Part shown: positions 9,029 to 19,400 of the stretch, piece by piece | Position numbering within the stretch: the stretch's first letter is position 1 | Layout: every line of letters starts with the position of its first letter | From: Salinimicrobium sp. TH3 | Lineage (GTDB): Bacteria; Bacteroidota; Bacteroidia; Flavobacteriales; Flavobacteriaceae | DNA length: 64,000 nucleotides | Direction: 5' to 3' | Assembly: GCF_026676115.1 (NCBI RefSeq) | Contig: NZ_JAPONB010000001.1 | Span: forward strand, 496,001 to 560,000 | Notes under the pieces: generated by a model | Seen by the model: the letters and a program-made list of their open reading frames with translations, nothing else | Told to the model about the DNA's origin: nothing | The model's database searches: none | Made by a program: the position numbers and the translations under genes

Positions 9029-10111
9029 ATGACGCTTCTCTTCATATATTTATTTATAGCTCTTTTTACTTCTTTTTTATGTTCTATAGCAGAGGCTGTT
9101 TTATTATCCACACCAGTTTCTTACGTGAAAGCTAAAATGGAATTAGGTAGTAAAAGCGCAAAAAATTTCCTGATCTTAAAGGAAGATGTGGACAGACCTC
9201 TTTCTGCTATTCTTTCTTTGAATACAGTGGCTCATACAGTCGGTGCAGCCGGTGTGGGCGCACAAGCCACAATAGTTTTTGGGGAAGCCTACTTTGGAGT
9301 CGTTTCAGCAGTTCTAACCATACTGATACTTGTACTGACCGAAATCATACCGAAAACGCTTGGAGCCAATTTTAGTAGAGAATTAATGGGAATTACGACT
9401 AAAATAATAAGGGGGATGATTGCGATTACTTACCCTCTGGTGATCATGTCAATGTTCCTTACCCGATATTTATCAAGAAAAGAAAAGGAGCTAACAACCA
9501 GCCGAGAAGAAATCTCTGCTTTAGCATCCATAGGTACTGAAGAAGGAATTTTTGGTGATAAAGAGAACAAAATAATTCAAAACCTGATTAGGCTAAAAAC
9601 CATTCGCCTTTCTGAAATTATGACCCCTAGGATTGTGGTAATAGTAGCCAACGAGAATATGCCCTTACAGGAGTTCCTCATAAATAAGGAATTTTTGCAT
9701 TTTTCCCGTATCCCGGTATATCAGGGCAGCAGGGATAACATTACTGGATACGTCTTTCGAGAGCAGGTATTTGAAAAATTAGCTGAAGATCAATTCGATC
9801 TCAAATTAAAAGATCTTAAGAGGAATATCTCGACTTTTCCTGAAACAGACACTCTCTTTAGAATTTGGGAGGAGCTACTGCATAAGAAAGAACAAATTTC
9901 TTTAGTTGTAGACGAATACGGTGGTATGGACGGTATCGTAACCCTGGAAGATATTATCGAAACCTTATTAGGTTTTGAAATTGTTGATGAAAAAGATCGC
10001 GTTGAAGATATGCAACAGTATGCCATGGAAAAATGGAAAGCCAAACAGAAAAAATATCAGCTACTAATTGATAATTATGAGGAAAATGTTCAGGATTCTT
10101 CCCGGTATTAA
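9029..10111 (+). CDS. CNNM/CorC-type membrane transporter with CBS pair (DUF21), copy 1
   Basis: The protein has 360 residues. DUF21 membrane domain: about residues 1-155, with several hydrophobic helices and the signature NTVAHTVGAAGVGAQA followed by LTEIIPKTLGANF. Two CBS domains follow at about 190-330 (IMTPRIVVIVANENMP; VVDEYGGMDGIVTLEDIIETLLG). The C-terminal CorC_HlyC domain of longer relatives is absent. The family exports Mg2+, Co2+ or other divalent cations across the inner membrane. A close paralogue is at 10856-11941 with an MntP-like gene between, so a divalent-metal efflux role is likely. Confidence 0.85.
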   Translation: MTLLFIYLFIALFTSFLCSIAEAVLLSTPVSYVKAKMELGSKSAKNFLILKEDVDRPLSAILSLNTVAHTVGAAGVGAQATIVFGEAYFGVVSAVLTILILVLTEIIPKTLGANFSRELMGITTKIIRGMIAITYPLVIMSMFLTRYLSRKEKELTTSREEISALASIGTEEGIFGDKENKIIQNLIRLKTIRLSEIMTPRIVVIVANENMPLQEFLINKEFLHFSRIPVYQGSRDNITGYVFREQVFEKLAEDQFDLKLKDLKRNISTFPETDTLFRIWEELLHKKEQISLVVDEYGGMDGIVTLEDIIETLLGFEIVDEKDRVEDMQQYAMEKWKAKQKKYQLLIDNYEENVQDSSRY

Positions 10112-10124
10112 TAGTATTGCCCTT

Positions 10125-10676
10125 TCACGGTAGACCAAAGTAATTTATAGCACCCAGAATTATTAAGACAATACCGGCAAAGATTTGTACATATTTCCCT
10201 ACATTATTTTTGATGTATTTACCGCCTTTTAGCCCTGTAAAAGTAAATACCATAGAGCAAAAGGCTATAAATAAGGCTAACCTTAGGGGATTAATATCTC
10301 TTAATCCGAGACTAAATCCTACTAGCAAATTGTCAACACTTAGGCCCAACGCGATTAATATTAGTCCTTTTATGGAGGTTATATATTCTATAGAAGTATC
10401 TTTTTTGGTTTTATCCTTTAAAGATGAGTAAATGGTGTATAATCCCAGGCCGACCAATATTAAAGTGCCTACAATACTGGCGTAATCAGCGATTAAGGAA
10501 CTTATAAGGCGTCCAATTAGCAATCCAACAAGAGGTATGGTAAATTCCGTAAGAGTAAAAATCACTACTATCCTTAAATGATATTTGCTCGTGCCTAAAG
10601 CCCCTAAACCGAATGCAAATGCCAAGTTGTTTGAAGCAATGACTATTCCCAGGAGTATTAGGTCAATGGTGGTCAT
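10125..10676 (-). CDS. MntP-like manganese/divalent cation efflux protein
   Basis: The protein has 183 residues and six predicted membrane helices. The two halves carry related motifs: VIASNNLAFAFGLG in the first and LGLSVDNLLVGFSLG in the second, with Asn/Asp inside helices, as in the MntP and LysE-like exporter fold. The first motif lacks the usual Asp (NN instead of D-N), so the exact substrate may differ from MntP. It is transcribed towards the first CNNM gene (14 bp between stops) and divergently from the second. The company of two CNNM genes supports metal export. Confidence 0.7.
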   Translation of the reverse strand: MTTIDLILLGIVIASNNLAFAFGLGALGTSKYHLRIVVIFTLTEFTIPLVGLLIGRLISSLIADYASIVGTLILVGLGLYTIYSSLKDKTKKDTSIEYITSIKGLILIALGLSVDNLLVGFSLGLRDINPLRLALFIAFCSMVFTFTGLKGGKYIKNNVGKYVQIFAGIVLIILGAINYFGLP

Positions 10677-10855
10677 TAATTACCCTTTTTATTTTTTTTG
10701 TTTTGCTTCGAACAAATATAGATGAAACCTGGAAAAATGATGGAATGTTGGTTCTTAAGAGGTAAAAAACCCCACTCTCATTTCCAGTCCTTTAATTTTA
10801 TTGTAACCTTAACAGCGGTTTTGTTCTTAATCAGTAACTTTAAAATAAATTTTCC

Positions 10856-11941
10856 ATGGAGTTATTGATTCTATATGCAGTTTTATCAATTTTCTTTTCT
10901 TTTTTGTGTTCAATACTTGAGGCCGCTTTATTAAGTTTTACACCTTCTTATATAAAGATGAAAAAACAAGAGGGAAAGAAGTTCGCCGAAACCCTTGCCA
11001 GGTTTAAAAGAAATATTGATCGTCCTCTTATTGCCATTCTTACAGTTAATACTATAGCTCACACTGTCGGGGCTATAATGGTGGGGGTTCAGGCAGAAAA
11101 AGCGTTTGGTGACGGAACAAATGCAGTGGCAATAGTTTCAGCTTTAATGACATTAGCAATTCTGGTTCTTTCTGAAATAATACCTAAGACCATCGGAGCA
11201 ACTTACTGGCAAAGTCTGGGAAACTTTACAGCGAAAGCATTAAAAGCTCTCATTTTTCCATTGAAATATACGGGAATACTTTGGTTAATGATGCTGACCA
11301 CAAAAGCGATTGGTAAATCGGCTCATGTTAGTACAATGAGTAGGGAGGAATTTATTGCTATTGCGGATGTGGCGGAAGATGAAGGCGTGTTTGAGCAAAA
11401 TGAGTCTACTATTTTAAAAAATCTTTTAATTTTCCGCTCTATAGAAGCAAAAGATGTGATGACGCCCTTTTCGGTTGCGAAAATTGAAAATGAAGAAACT
11501 TCCATCGAAGATTTCTTTCATGAAAACAGAAATCTTAAATTTTCAAGAATCCCTATATATAAAGATTCACCTAATAACATTTCGGGGTTTGTTTTAAAAG
11601 ATGATCTCCTGGAAGAAATGATAGATAAAAAAGGACCTGAGCCATTAAGTATCCTGAGGAGAGATCTTCCTGCTATCACTAGAGAAATGCCCATTCCTAA
11701 TCTATTTGATAGATTTATTAAAACTAGAACACATATCGCAATGGTAGTAGATGAATATGGAAACACTATTGGTCTAGTGACTATGGAAGATATTATAGAG
11801 ACTTTATTAGGATTGGAAATAATGGATGAAAGTGATAGTATTGAAGATATGCAAAAACTTGCCAGAAAAAAATGGGAAGAACGTGCTAGAAAGATGGGTA
11901 TTCTTTCATTAGATGGGGACAATTCAAATTCATCAAAATAG
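10856..11941 (+). CDS. CNNM/CorC-type membrane transporter with CBS pair (DUF21), copy 2
   Basis: The protein has 361 residues and the same plan as the product of 9029-10111: a DUF21 membrane domain with NTIAHTVGAIMVGVQA and LSEIIPKTIGATY, then a CBS pair with VMTPFSVAKIENEE and MVVDEYGNTIGLVTMEDIIETLLG, and no CorC_HlyC domain. The two copies align throughout, so they are paralogues, but they differ enough that this is not a recent duplication. It is divergent from the MntP-like gene (179 bp between starts) and overlaps the convergent next gene by 9 bp. Confidence 0.85.
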   Translation: MELLILYAVLSIFFSFLCSILEAALLSFTPSYIKMKKQEGKKFAETLARFKRNIDRPLIAILTVNTIAHTVGAIMVGVQAEKAFGDGTNAVAIVSALMTLAILVLSEIIPKTIGATYWQSLGNFTAKALKALIFPLKYTGILWLMMLTTKAIGKSAHVSTMSREEFIAIADVAEDEGVFEQNESTILKNLLIFRSIEAKDVMTPFSVAKIENEETSIEDFFHENRNLKFSRIPIYKDSPNNISGFVLKDDLLEEMIDKKGPEPLSILRRDLPAITREMPIPNLFDRFIKTRTHIAMVVDEYGNTIGLVTMEDIIETLLGLEIMDESDSIEDMQKLARKKWEERARKMGILSLDGDNSNSSK

Positions 11942-12301
11942 AAGTTTTTCTAATATCATATACATCAAAGTACCTCCTAAAAGAAATCCAATCATTAAAC
12001 CAGAGAAAAAAATTCCTTTCTCACTGTAGAATGTTTTTTCGAAAAAGGAATGAAAACTTCTCTCTTTACTTGACCGCATATACTTTATTGTACCAACTTC
12101 TATGGCTTCTGTATAATTTTCACCAGGATACCAATATTTCGAATTTTCATTTTTACTCTGAATAAGAATTTTATGTTTTTTGAGAAGACTAAGAACATGA
12201 TTATAAATTGGGTTTCCTTTCCTGTTCTTAAACCTCCCAAAATTATTTATTTCCTGAAGAATTTCATTCAAAGCACGAACTTTTAGGGCTTTATTTTTCA
12301 T
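11933..12301 (-). CDS. Small C-tail-anchored protein, function unknown
   Basis: The protein has 122 residues. Residues 1-70 are basic and contain a possible winged-helix-like segment (NPIYNHVLSLLKKHKILIQSKNENSKYWYPG). One transmembrane helix is at about residues 96-116 (GIFFSGLMIGFLLGGTLMYMI). The 3' end overlaps the convergent CNNM gene by 9 bp. The family is not recognised. Confidence 0.5.
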   Translation of the reverse strand: MKNKALKVRALNEILQEINNFGRFKNRKGNPIYNHVLSLLKKHKILIQSKNENSKYWYPGENYTEAIEVGTIKYMRSSKERSFHSFFEKTFYSEKGIFFSGLMIGFLLGGTLMYMILEKLLF

Positions 12302-12390
12302 TTTTTCATTTCGATTTTAAGAAGAAAGGAATGGTTTAAAAGAATTTGAAGTAGTGTTTCGGAAATTTCCATTATACCATGTTTTTTTCT

Positions 12391-12510
12391 CTAATAAATT
12401 AAAAACCATATGATAACTGCGCAAATCCCGAAAATAATTATTACTATAAAAGTTGTTCTACAACTTTCATAAAAGCTTTTAAGTTTTTCTCTTCTCCGCC
12501 TCCTCTGCAT
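12391..12510 (-). CDS. Possible 39-residue single-span membrane protein
   Basis: An ATG-started frame of 39 codons lies in the 360-bp gap between larger genes. The N-terminus is very basic (MQRRRRREKLK) and is followed by a hydrophobic span of about 18 residues (FIVIIIFGICAVIIWFLI), a common pattern for tiny membrane proteins. No homologue is recognised. It could be chance in AT-rich DNA. Confidence 0.35.
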   Translation of the reverse strand: MQRRRRREKLKSFYESCRTTFIVIIIFGICAVIIWFLIY

Positions 12511-12661
12511 GTTAATAGAATTGTGTTTAATCGAAATTTTTAAATTAGATTAATTTACCAATTTTTTAAAAGAGAATTAAAAATATTTGTTTAGAGGAAT
12601 AGAATTAGGAATATGTAGGAACAGTATTTGTTTTATGTTATAAAATTAATTTGCTTTAAAT

Positions 12662-12865
12662 ATGAAACAGACGGAAACAAATCTGGACCCTTTAGAAGAT
12701 TCCAGAGAAATACGAGTATCAATAATGATTAAAACCTGCGTTATGGAGGAGATTAAAAGGATTGCCGAATTAGAAGATAGTTCTCCAAAAGATTTAATAA
12801 ATAAAGCTTTGCTTAGGAAAATTAGGGATTTTAGAAAAAACCATGATACAGGTACGATTACCTAA
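12662..12865 (+). CDS. Small ribbon-helix-helix-like protein
   Basis: The protein has 67 residues. The middle part (EIRVSIMIKTCVMEEIKRI, then AELEDSSPKDLINKAL) has the strand-helix-helix pattern of ribbon-helix-helix DNA-binding proteins or antitoxins. No toxin gene is adjacent. The promoter region is AT-rich; TATGTTATAAAATTAATTTG lies 8-27 bp upstream. Function is inferred only. Confidence 0.45.
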   Translation: MKQTETNLDPLEDSREIRVSIMIKTCVMEEIKRIAELEDSSPKDLINKALLRKIRDFRKNHDTGTIT

Positions 12866-13011
12866 TTCAGAAAGCGTGTAAAGGTATTATATATCTATTT
12901 TTTCTATATTTAAGCATCATAAGGAGGGTGGTTAGGGGGAAATGCGGTGGTAACCTGTGTTCGCTCTTTTCTGTTCTCTATTTAGAGAAATTTACAATGA
13001 TATTTATATCA

Positions 13012-13045
13012 CCCCGTCAGACTGGATCCCCCGTCAGATTGGACT
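13012..13045. repeat. 17-bp tandem repeat, two copies
   Basis: CCCCGTCAGACTGGATC (13012-13028) is followed at once by CCCCGTCAGATTGGACT (13029-13045), three differences in 17. It lies in the 265-bp gap after the ribbon-helix-helix-like gene. It may be an insertion-sequence end or a protein-binding repeat; nothing else in the gap supports either. Confidence 0.4.
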
Positions 13046-13130
13046 TTGCACACTTTTTTTAAATTTTGGATCCTCTGATGCCCCTTAAACTTAGTGAAGG
13101 ATTAGAAATGACAATATTAAAGGATTTTTG

Positions 13131-13298
13131 TTAACTAACTTTATCCTTGACCTTTTTAAAGAAATACACTAGAACTATTGCTGCTATTATAAAAAGAACT
13201 ACCCCAGCCAAAAAACCAATTACTTCCAATACTAGTGTTAAAACTGCAATTAGACCTAATATTAATATTGCAGCAATAATGATTCCTGTCGTTTTCAT
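13131..13298 (-). CDS. 55-residue membrane protein
   Basis: An ATG-started frame on the minus strand encodes two hydrophobic spans (about residues 5-24, GIIIAAILILGLIAVLTLVL, and 27-46, IGFLAGVVLFIIAAIVLVYF) and a basic tail KKVKDKVS. Composition and layout resemble small two-span stress proteins of flavobacteria. An overlapping plus-strand frame at 13147-13338 is its mirror. Function unknown. Confidence 0.6.
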   Translation of the reverse strand: MKTTGIIIAAILILGLIAVLTLVLEVIGFLAGVVLFIIAAIVLVYFFKKVKDKVS

Positions 13299-13403
13299 AG
13301 ATATGTATGTTTTGAAATTTTTAAAAAATCTAACATAACAAATCAGTGGCTGATTTATCTAAAAAGAAATATAAACTTCTTTAGCGCTGGATAATATTCT
13401 CAT

Positions 13404-13622
13404 TTATCTTAAGTCAAAAAGAACCAATCCCTGTCCTACTATTGCTGCTCGTTCCAAAATGCTACGTTCAATTTTAGCTACATTCCGCATGACAATTTGG
13501 GAGCCCGATTTTACACTTTGATAAGCAATATTTATTATTTCGGTTTCTGATCGACCATTAATATCAATAATCATAACTCCATCGGCTGAAGAAGTTTGAG
13601 CAAAAAACTGGTTATCTTCCAT
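13404..13622 (-). CDS. Small conserved-looking protein, function unknown
   Basis: The protein has 72 residues and reads as a soluble alpha/beta protein (GVMIIDINGRSETEIINIAYQ), starting at the ATG at 13622. It shows no signal peptide, membrane span or known motif. It is one of a run of small orphan genes on the minus strand between 13.1 and 14.4 kb. Confidence 0.45.
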   Translation of the reverse strand: MEDNQFFAQTSSADGVMIIDINGRSETEIINIAYQSVKSGSQIVMRNVAKIERSILERAAIVGQGLVLFDLR

Positions 13623-13756
13623 TTATTCAAATAGTTATAGTAAATACTAAATAAAAAATAATATGGTTATGTTTAATATGTAGATCAAAGCATTCACAAG
13701 TAATTAGAATAATCTAAGGAAATAGATGATACGTTGTGAGCTGAGCCAGGATAAAG

Positions 13757-14422
13757 TTATCGATGAAATATTGACTGGAACTCAATTTCTGCAAACTTCA
13801 TTTTCTTATTTGGTCCCATAACCAAATAACCTTCATCGTCGGTAGGAAATCCTTGGTCGACATGTTTATCTATCACCATGGAATCTTCAGTAGTTAATAC
13901 CCAAAATGTTTTAATTTCTCCTTGGGAAGTCTTTTTTGCAATAATACATTGATGCCATTGCTTTTTCCCAGATTTAAATTCCAAAATTATTTTAATACTC
14001 TTTTTGAACTCCTTAATTTCAAATGCTACAGGATTATGTGGAGTTAAATTTCCTATGTTAGTGGTGAGTTCTTTTCTTTCATTCACCTTATCATTTTCAC
14101 CATTTTCGTAAGTAATCATTTTTTCAATCTCCAAATCAGGAATTGTTTCTTTTCCATTCAGCGTTATCAATACGACTGACGAAGAATCATCTTCTTTAAC
14201 TATGTGAGCTTGGGGATAGCTGTAAATTCCTCTTGATGTTAATTCTTCAGATAATTGGCCAATCTTAATTTTTAAGGCTCTAATTGTATCTGATTTTTCT
14301 TTCACAATGCTTAGCACATCATCCTCCATTTCTATTCTTTCTGTTCTGGAACCTAAATAAAAAGCAAGTGTTGCTGACCCTATTAGCAATATAGCCCAAA
14401 TAATTTCACTTTTTACCTTCAT
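13757..14422 (-). CDS. Membrane-anchored protein with extracytoplasmic domain, function unknown
   Basis: The protein has 221 residues. The N-terminus is a membrane anchor (IIWAILLIGSATLAFYLGS, about residues 7-25), followed by a charged helix, probably coiled coil (VKEKSDTIRALKIKIGQLSEEL), and a beta-rich domain of about 150 residues. The layout suggests a protein anchored in the inner membrane with a periplasmic domain. I do not recognise a family. Confidence 0.5.
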   Translation of the reverse strand: MKVKSEIIWAILLIGSATLAFYLGSRTERIEMEDDVLSIVKEKSDTIRALKIKIGQLSEELTSRGIYSYPQAHIVKEDDSSSVVLITLNGKETIPDLEIEKMITYENGENDKVNERKELTTNIGNLTPHNPVAFEIKEFKKSIKIILEFKSGKKQWHQCIIAKKTSQGEIKTFWVLTTEDSMVIDKHVDQGFPTDDEGYLVMGPNKKMKFAEIEFQSIFHR

Positions 14423-14571
14423 AAGAAACTTAGAGAATTGACAGCCAAGATAAGTTTATTAACTGTTTTTATAGCAGCATCTTAAAGTAAATTAGACAAA
14501 AAAGAATTGAAAATACACAAAGATGCTATAGTTTTTATCTGTATTAGTTACATCACCAATAGGTAAAAACA

Positions 14572-15192
14572 ATGACTGAAACAGCAATTATAATCGGAAG
14601 ATGTTCAACAACAGAAAAGAAACAGGATGTTCAAATGCAATTACAGGAACTTCAGGAGAAATATAATAACCGCTTCGATATCGTTGAGGTTAAAGCTTAT
14701 TACATGAGCGGTACCATGAACCAGAAGATTAACCAAGATATTTTAAACCTTGTTAAAGAACTCAATATTCAGAACATTATGGTTAGCGAATTAGCAGGAT
14801 AAGCCGTAAAGTTGTTGATTTTCTTCAGTTTGTTGAGGTCACCAACGATATCGGAGTTAATATTGTTATCGATAATCACGGGCTGTCGACATTGAATTCC
14901 GACAAGTCGGTAAATTTATTGACCCAGACCATGTTAACCATTGGAGCCAGTTTTGCGAGTATGGAGTTAAAACAAACCATGGAAAGAATGAATAGTGGCG
15001 AAAAAAGTACATAAAGGACGGTGGCAAATTAGGCCCCACAGTGAGGGACCAACTGAGACACCTCACCAATTTCTGACCAAACACCGTGATGTGGTGAAAT
15101 ATATAAAGGCTGGGCAATCTATTAGAAATACCATGACCTTGATCTCAGAAAGTAGTGGAACTATTCAAAAAGTGAAGCGGTTTTTAGATTAG
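14572..15192 (+). pseudogene. Serine recombinase (resolvase) pseudogene
   Basis: The first 75 codons read as the N-terminal resolvase domain (AIIIGRCSTTEKKQDVQMQL has the Arg-Cys-Ser of the catalytic RxS-like motif; ELNIQNIMVSELA follows). The frame stops at 14802, but the same protein continues in another frame (VVDFLQFVEVTNDIGVNIVI, then TQTMLTIGASFASMELKQT), and the C-terminal DNA-binding part continues in a third frame to 15192 (FLTKHRDVVKYIKAGQSIR). At least two frameshifts separate the parts, so it is dead. It marks past mobile-element activity in this accessory stretch. Confidence 0.75.
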
Positions 15193-15263
15193 TTCTCTTA
15201 AATTACTGATTAATTATTAAAGAATCCTTAATTTTTTTATTTATTTTCATAGTGACTCCAAGC

Positions 15264-15648
15264 ATGTTGAGAATAATAAACACGAGGAAAAGAAAGGTAA
15301 GTCTGATACTTTTTGTAATCGCCCTTTTTACAATTTATCTTTTGTGGTTCTCAAAACTTCCAGCTCCCCACCAATACATCCATTTAAGACTATTCGGAGG
15401 AGGATGTTGTTAAAGATGTAAAAGTAATAAGAAACTCTACATGTATTGGGGAGTTTAAAATGAGAGGGACCAGAGAATGGAGAATAAATGAAAACGGTAA
15501 AACTCTTCATTTTACCAACCCTGATGGAACCCTAAGTAGCTCTGTAATTGAAAAGTTGGATGATAATACTCTAATCCTTCAATGGAATCAAGACGCCTAT
15601 GCGTTCGAGTCTTGGAAGTATAGGGTTGTATTCAAAAGAAAAAAGTAA
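15264..15648 (+). pseudogene. Disrupted gene for a membrane-anchored, lipocalin-like small protein
   Basis: A 49-codon frame from ATG 15264 encodes a basic N-terminus and a membrane span (VSLILFVIALFTIYLLWFS) and stops at 15411-15413. A second frame covers about 15376-15648 and reads STCIGEFKMRGTREW and TLHFTNPDGTLSSSVIEKL, with the strand pattern of lipocalin-like domains. The two frames overlap and together would make a plausible anchored protein, so one frameshift in the GGAGGAGGATGTTG stretch is likely. Alternatively the second frame is an independent gene starting at ATG 15460. Confidence 0.4.
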
Positions 15649-15884
15649 TCATTCTTTGGTGAAACTTCTTCAACTAAATCTTAGGTTTTGTCAATCAACT
15701 TCACTTATACTAATCGTTGTACGGTAAAACATATCGATTCCATTATTAAATCTCTTTTTATTTTTTTAAAAGTCAAATTATCAGGTATTGAAATTAATAA
15801 GATAGCCCCCTTGCTTTATGGGCGAAGGGGGCATCTAACTAACCAACCAAGTTTCGGAAGGAAAAGGGATGCTGTGTTCATAAT

Positions 15885-16256
15885 TCAAATTTTTAAAATT
15901 GAATCATCCAAGCCTAAAGCCTTAAAAATTTCTCGTTCTTCTTCTTTTTGAACTTCAACGGCTGGTTTAGTTTTTTCCATACTGCTTTCAACAACATAAA
16001 CTTCCTCATCCTTAGTATCAAAAAGTAAAAGCCGTACATTAAAACCCATTCCTTTTTTAAGGTCATAAGAGGTATAACTATCGGGAGAATATTTCCCCCG
16101 TAAATTTAGTAGTTCATCTAAATAAATTCGAGTAGCCACGATCCTGCTCATTGAAAGATCATTTTCCTTAATTTCATTAATAACAGTAATAACATCCTCT
16201 TCTGTAGGTCGGTGACTTATTTTTTCTATTCTGTAGAAAAATCTGGTGTGCTTCAA
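15885..16256 (-). CDS. Conserved-looking cytoplasmic protein, function unknown
   Basis: The protein has 123 residues and is soluble, with mixed alpha/beta pattern and an acidic C-terminal part (VQKEEEREIFKALGLDDSIL). There is no signal or membrane segment. It lies alone between the disrupted gene and the second phosphoesterase fusion. I do not recognise it. Confidence 0.5.
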   Translation of the reverse strand: MKHTRFFYRIEKISHRPTEEDVITVINEIKENDLSMSRIVATRIYLDELLNLRGKYSPDSYTSYDLKKGMGFNVRLLLFDTKDEEVYVVESSMEKTKPAVEVQKEEEREIFKALGLDDSILKI

Positions 16257-16492
16257 AATTTAGAAATATTAGTTAGTCCGTCTACTACAAATACTGTTCC
16301 GAGGACCGGGTTAAAAAATTTGAAACCATAATATTCTATCAAAAGAATGTTTTTAAGGTCATTAAGTAAATAGGACTTCTATGTGAATTTTCTTCCTGCA
16401 TATGGTTACACGCCTTATCTGCTTTAACATAGAATTTAAAAAAATAGAAAGCTTATTTTATATTTTGGGAAAATTAAAATAAAATCCCCTAA

Positions 16493-19400
16493 ATGAAATT
16501 CTTAAATATTCTTTTCCTGTTATTAGTTAGCCATGTCATTCATTCACAATCTACAGACAATTTACAATATCCCGATCATAAAGAATACCTTCAATCTTTT
16601 TATCTGGTGGGAGACAGTGGTTCACAAAGCAGTAATGACCCTAATTCCTCTGTAGCAGCTTTGAATTCTTTTTTAAATTCCGCAGCCAATGTCAGGGATG
16701 AAAAGAACAGTTTTTTAATTTTCTTAGGTGATAATTTCGACGAGAATCTGGTACTTCCCTGGGAAGATCAACTTTTGAAGATGAAAGATTTTTCGGGAAA
16801 ATTTGTATTTGTTCCCGGAGAAAATGAATGGGCTGAAGGGATCTACGGATTAAAAGATACTCAAGATTATTTAGAGGACAATATGGAAGAGAAAAAAGTA
16901 ATCTCCCCCACCCCCGGTTGTTCTTTTTCTTTTGTAGATATTTCTGATGATGTTCATCTGATCGTATTGGATTCTCAGTGGTTCCTGGAAGACTGGAATG
17001 ATCATCCTTTAATTAATGACGATTGTTCAGAGATAAAAACTCGTGAGGAGCTATTTGTAGAAATTGAAACAGAACTTAAGAAAAACCAGAATAAGACAAC
17101 TGTTTTTGCACTGCACCACCCTTTAATTTCAAATGGAATCCATGGTGGGAAGTTTGGATGGTCATCGTATATCGATCCCGAAAAGAAGTCTGTTCCTATT
17201 CCAGTGATTGGACAGTTAATCAACCTGATCAGAACTAGTGGAGGAATCTCTATTCAAGATGCAGGAAATCCTTATTATGCTTCATTCATTGATCGTTTAA
17301 GAACGATAGCCACGAAATGGGGGAAGGTAGTATTTGTTTCAGGGCATGATCATTCCCTCCAGTATTTGGAGGATGATTATATAAAACAGGTGGTTTCAGG
17401 TTCAGGTGCCACGACATCCTATGTTAAAGGTACAGAGAGTAGTTTTTTATCAGAAGCCAAAAAAGGTTTTGCGGTTTTAGACGTTTTTAAAGACGGATCC
17501 TCCTGGATCAGTTTTTACAGTAGTGAAAATAATGAAGCGGAACTTATATATCAGAGAGAGGTCTTTGAAAAAAATATTGAGTTTGCCCTGGATAGTCTCC
17601 CTTCAAGTTTTCCTATTGAATATAGAACTTCTGTTTATGGAAAAGATGAAACAGAAAAAACAAAATTTTACAAAGATCTTTGGGGTGAGCGTTACAGGAA
17701 ATTGTATGAACAACAGGTAGATATTCCTGTTGCTGATCTAGATACCTTATATGGTGGTTTAATTCCTATGAGAATGGGAGGAGGTAATCAAACGAATTCT
17801 CTAAGAGTAAAAGATTCTCTTAACAGGGAGTACAACTTTAGGATGCTTCGAAAGGATGCCGTACAATTTTTACAGGCAACAGCTTATAAGGATAAACCTG
17901 TGGAAGAAGCCTTTGAAAACACCTTTGCTGAGGAGATGATACAGGATTTTTACACCGCCTCCCATCCCTTTGCATTTCTTGCAATTCCAACTCTTGCAGA
18001 TGCTGCAGGAGTACTACACACCAATCCTGAAATATATTATTTGCCCAAACAGGAGGGCCTGGGCGAATATAATTCCGTACATGGTAATGAAATTTACATG
18101 ATTGAAGAAAGACCTGAGGAACACTGGTTGGGCCATGAAAGTTTTGGCTCTCCAAATCACGATATTCAAAGTACAGCCGGAATGTTTGACAGGTTAAGAA
18201 GGGATGAAAAATATAAACTCGATGAAAAAGCATATATTAGGGCGAGGATCTTTGATATGCTGATAGGGGATTGGGATAGGCATAATGATCAATGGAGATG
18301 GGCGGAGATAGAACAAGAAAACGGGGATCGAATCTTCAAGCCTATTCCCAGGGACAGGGATCAGGTTTTCTCGAACTTTGACGGTTCTGTGTTCAATAAC
18401 CTACGTGGAATAATTGGGTTTTTAAATCAATTTGGCAGGTACAGTGAAGACATTGGGGATGTGGAATGGTTCAATAGATCTGCTGCAAATCTTGATCGCG
18501 CTCTACTCCAGGATAGCGGCAAAGAAGAATGGTTGGAACAGGCTAAAATTTTACAACGAGAGATTACTGACGAGGTGATCAGGGAGGCCTTCACCAAACT
18601 TCCTCAGGAAACACAGGGAGAAACAACAGAAGAGATTATAGAAAAGTTCAAGGGAAGAAAAGCCAATCTGGTGGATATTGTAGCTCGTTACTATAGAGGT
18701 CTGGCCGAGGTTGCCATAATAACGGGAACAGATAAAGATGATTATATTGATGTTACCAGGCTTCCGGGAGGAAATACCAGTGTAAGAATTTCCAGAAACA
18801 AAGATGGGGAAAGAGATGAGATAGTAAACGAACGGATATTAAATAAAGAAGAAACTAAAGAAGTCTGGGTATATGGGCTTGACGACGACGATGAGTTTTT
18901 CGTGACAGGAGAGAAAAACGGAGATATTAAGGTAAAGTTGATCGGAGGTCAGAATAATGATATCTATAATCTTCAGCAGGGGGAGGGAATAAAAGTATAC
19001 GATTATAAAACCAAGCCCAATACTTTTCAAGAAAACAATGGAGCCAAGATTTATCGAACTGATAACTATGACATAAATGTGTACAACAAGAACCTTAAGA
19101 TATCGAATAAGAACAGTTTTCTACCTTACGTAGGATACAATCCTGATGACGGTGTAATTTTAGGTTTTCGAAATCAATATACTGTCAATAGTCTTGTGCG
19201 CAAACCTTTTACTTCGAGACACTCTTTGAGCGGCGGTTATTTTTTTGCTACTCAGGGCTTTGAAGTCTCTTACGAGGGCGAATTTGCTCACCCGGAAAGG
19301 AAATATAACCTAGCTGTTGGAGCATATTTTTCCAGTCCTCGGAATACCACAAACTTTTTTGGATTTGGCAATGAAACACCCAATATTACTGAAGAATATT

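Noticed and set aside
8781-9029. 82-residue plus-strand frame
   Set aside because: It runs through both palindromes, is low-complexity and matches no family; more likely promoter DNA.
13147-13338. Plus-strand 63-residue frame
   Set aside because: It is the antisense of the 55-residue membrane protein at 13131-13298, whose hydrophobic spans are far more protein-like.
15688-15951. 87-residue plus-strand frame
   Set aside because: It overlaps the minus-strand gene at 15885 and has no protein-like features.
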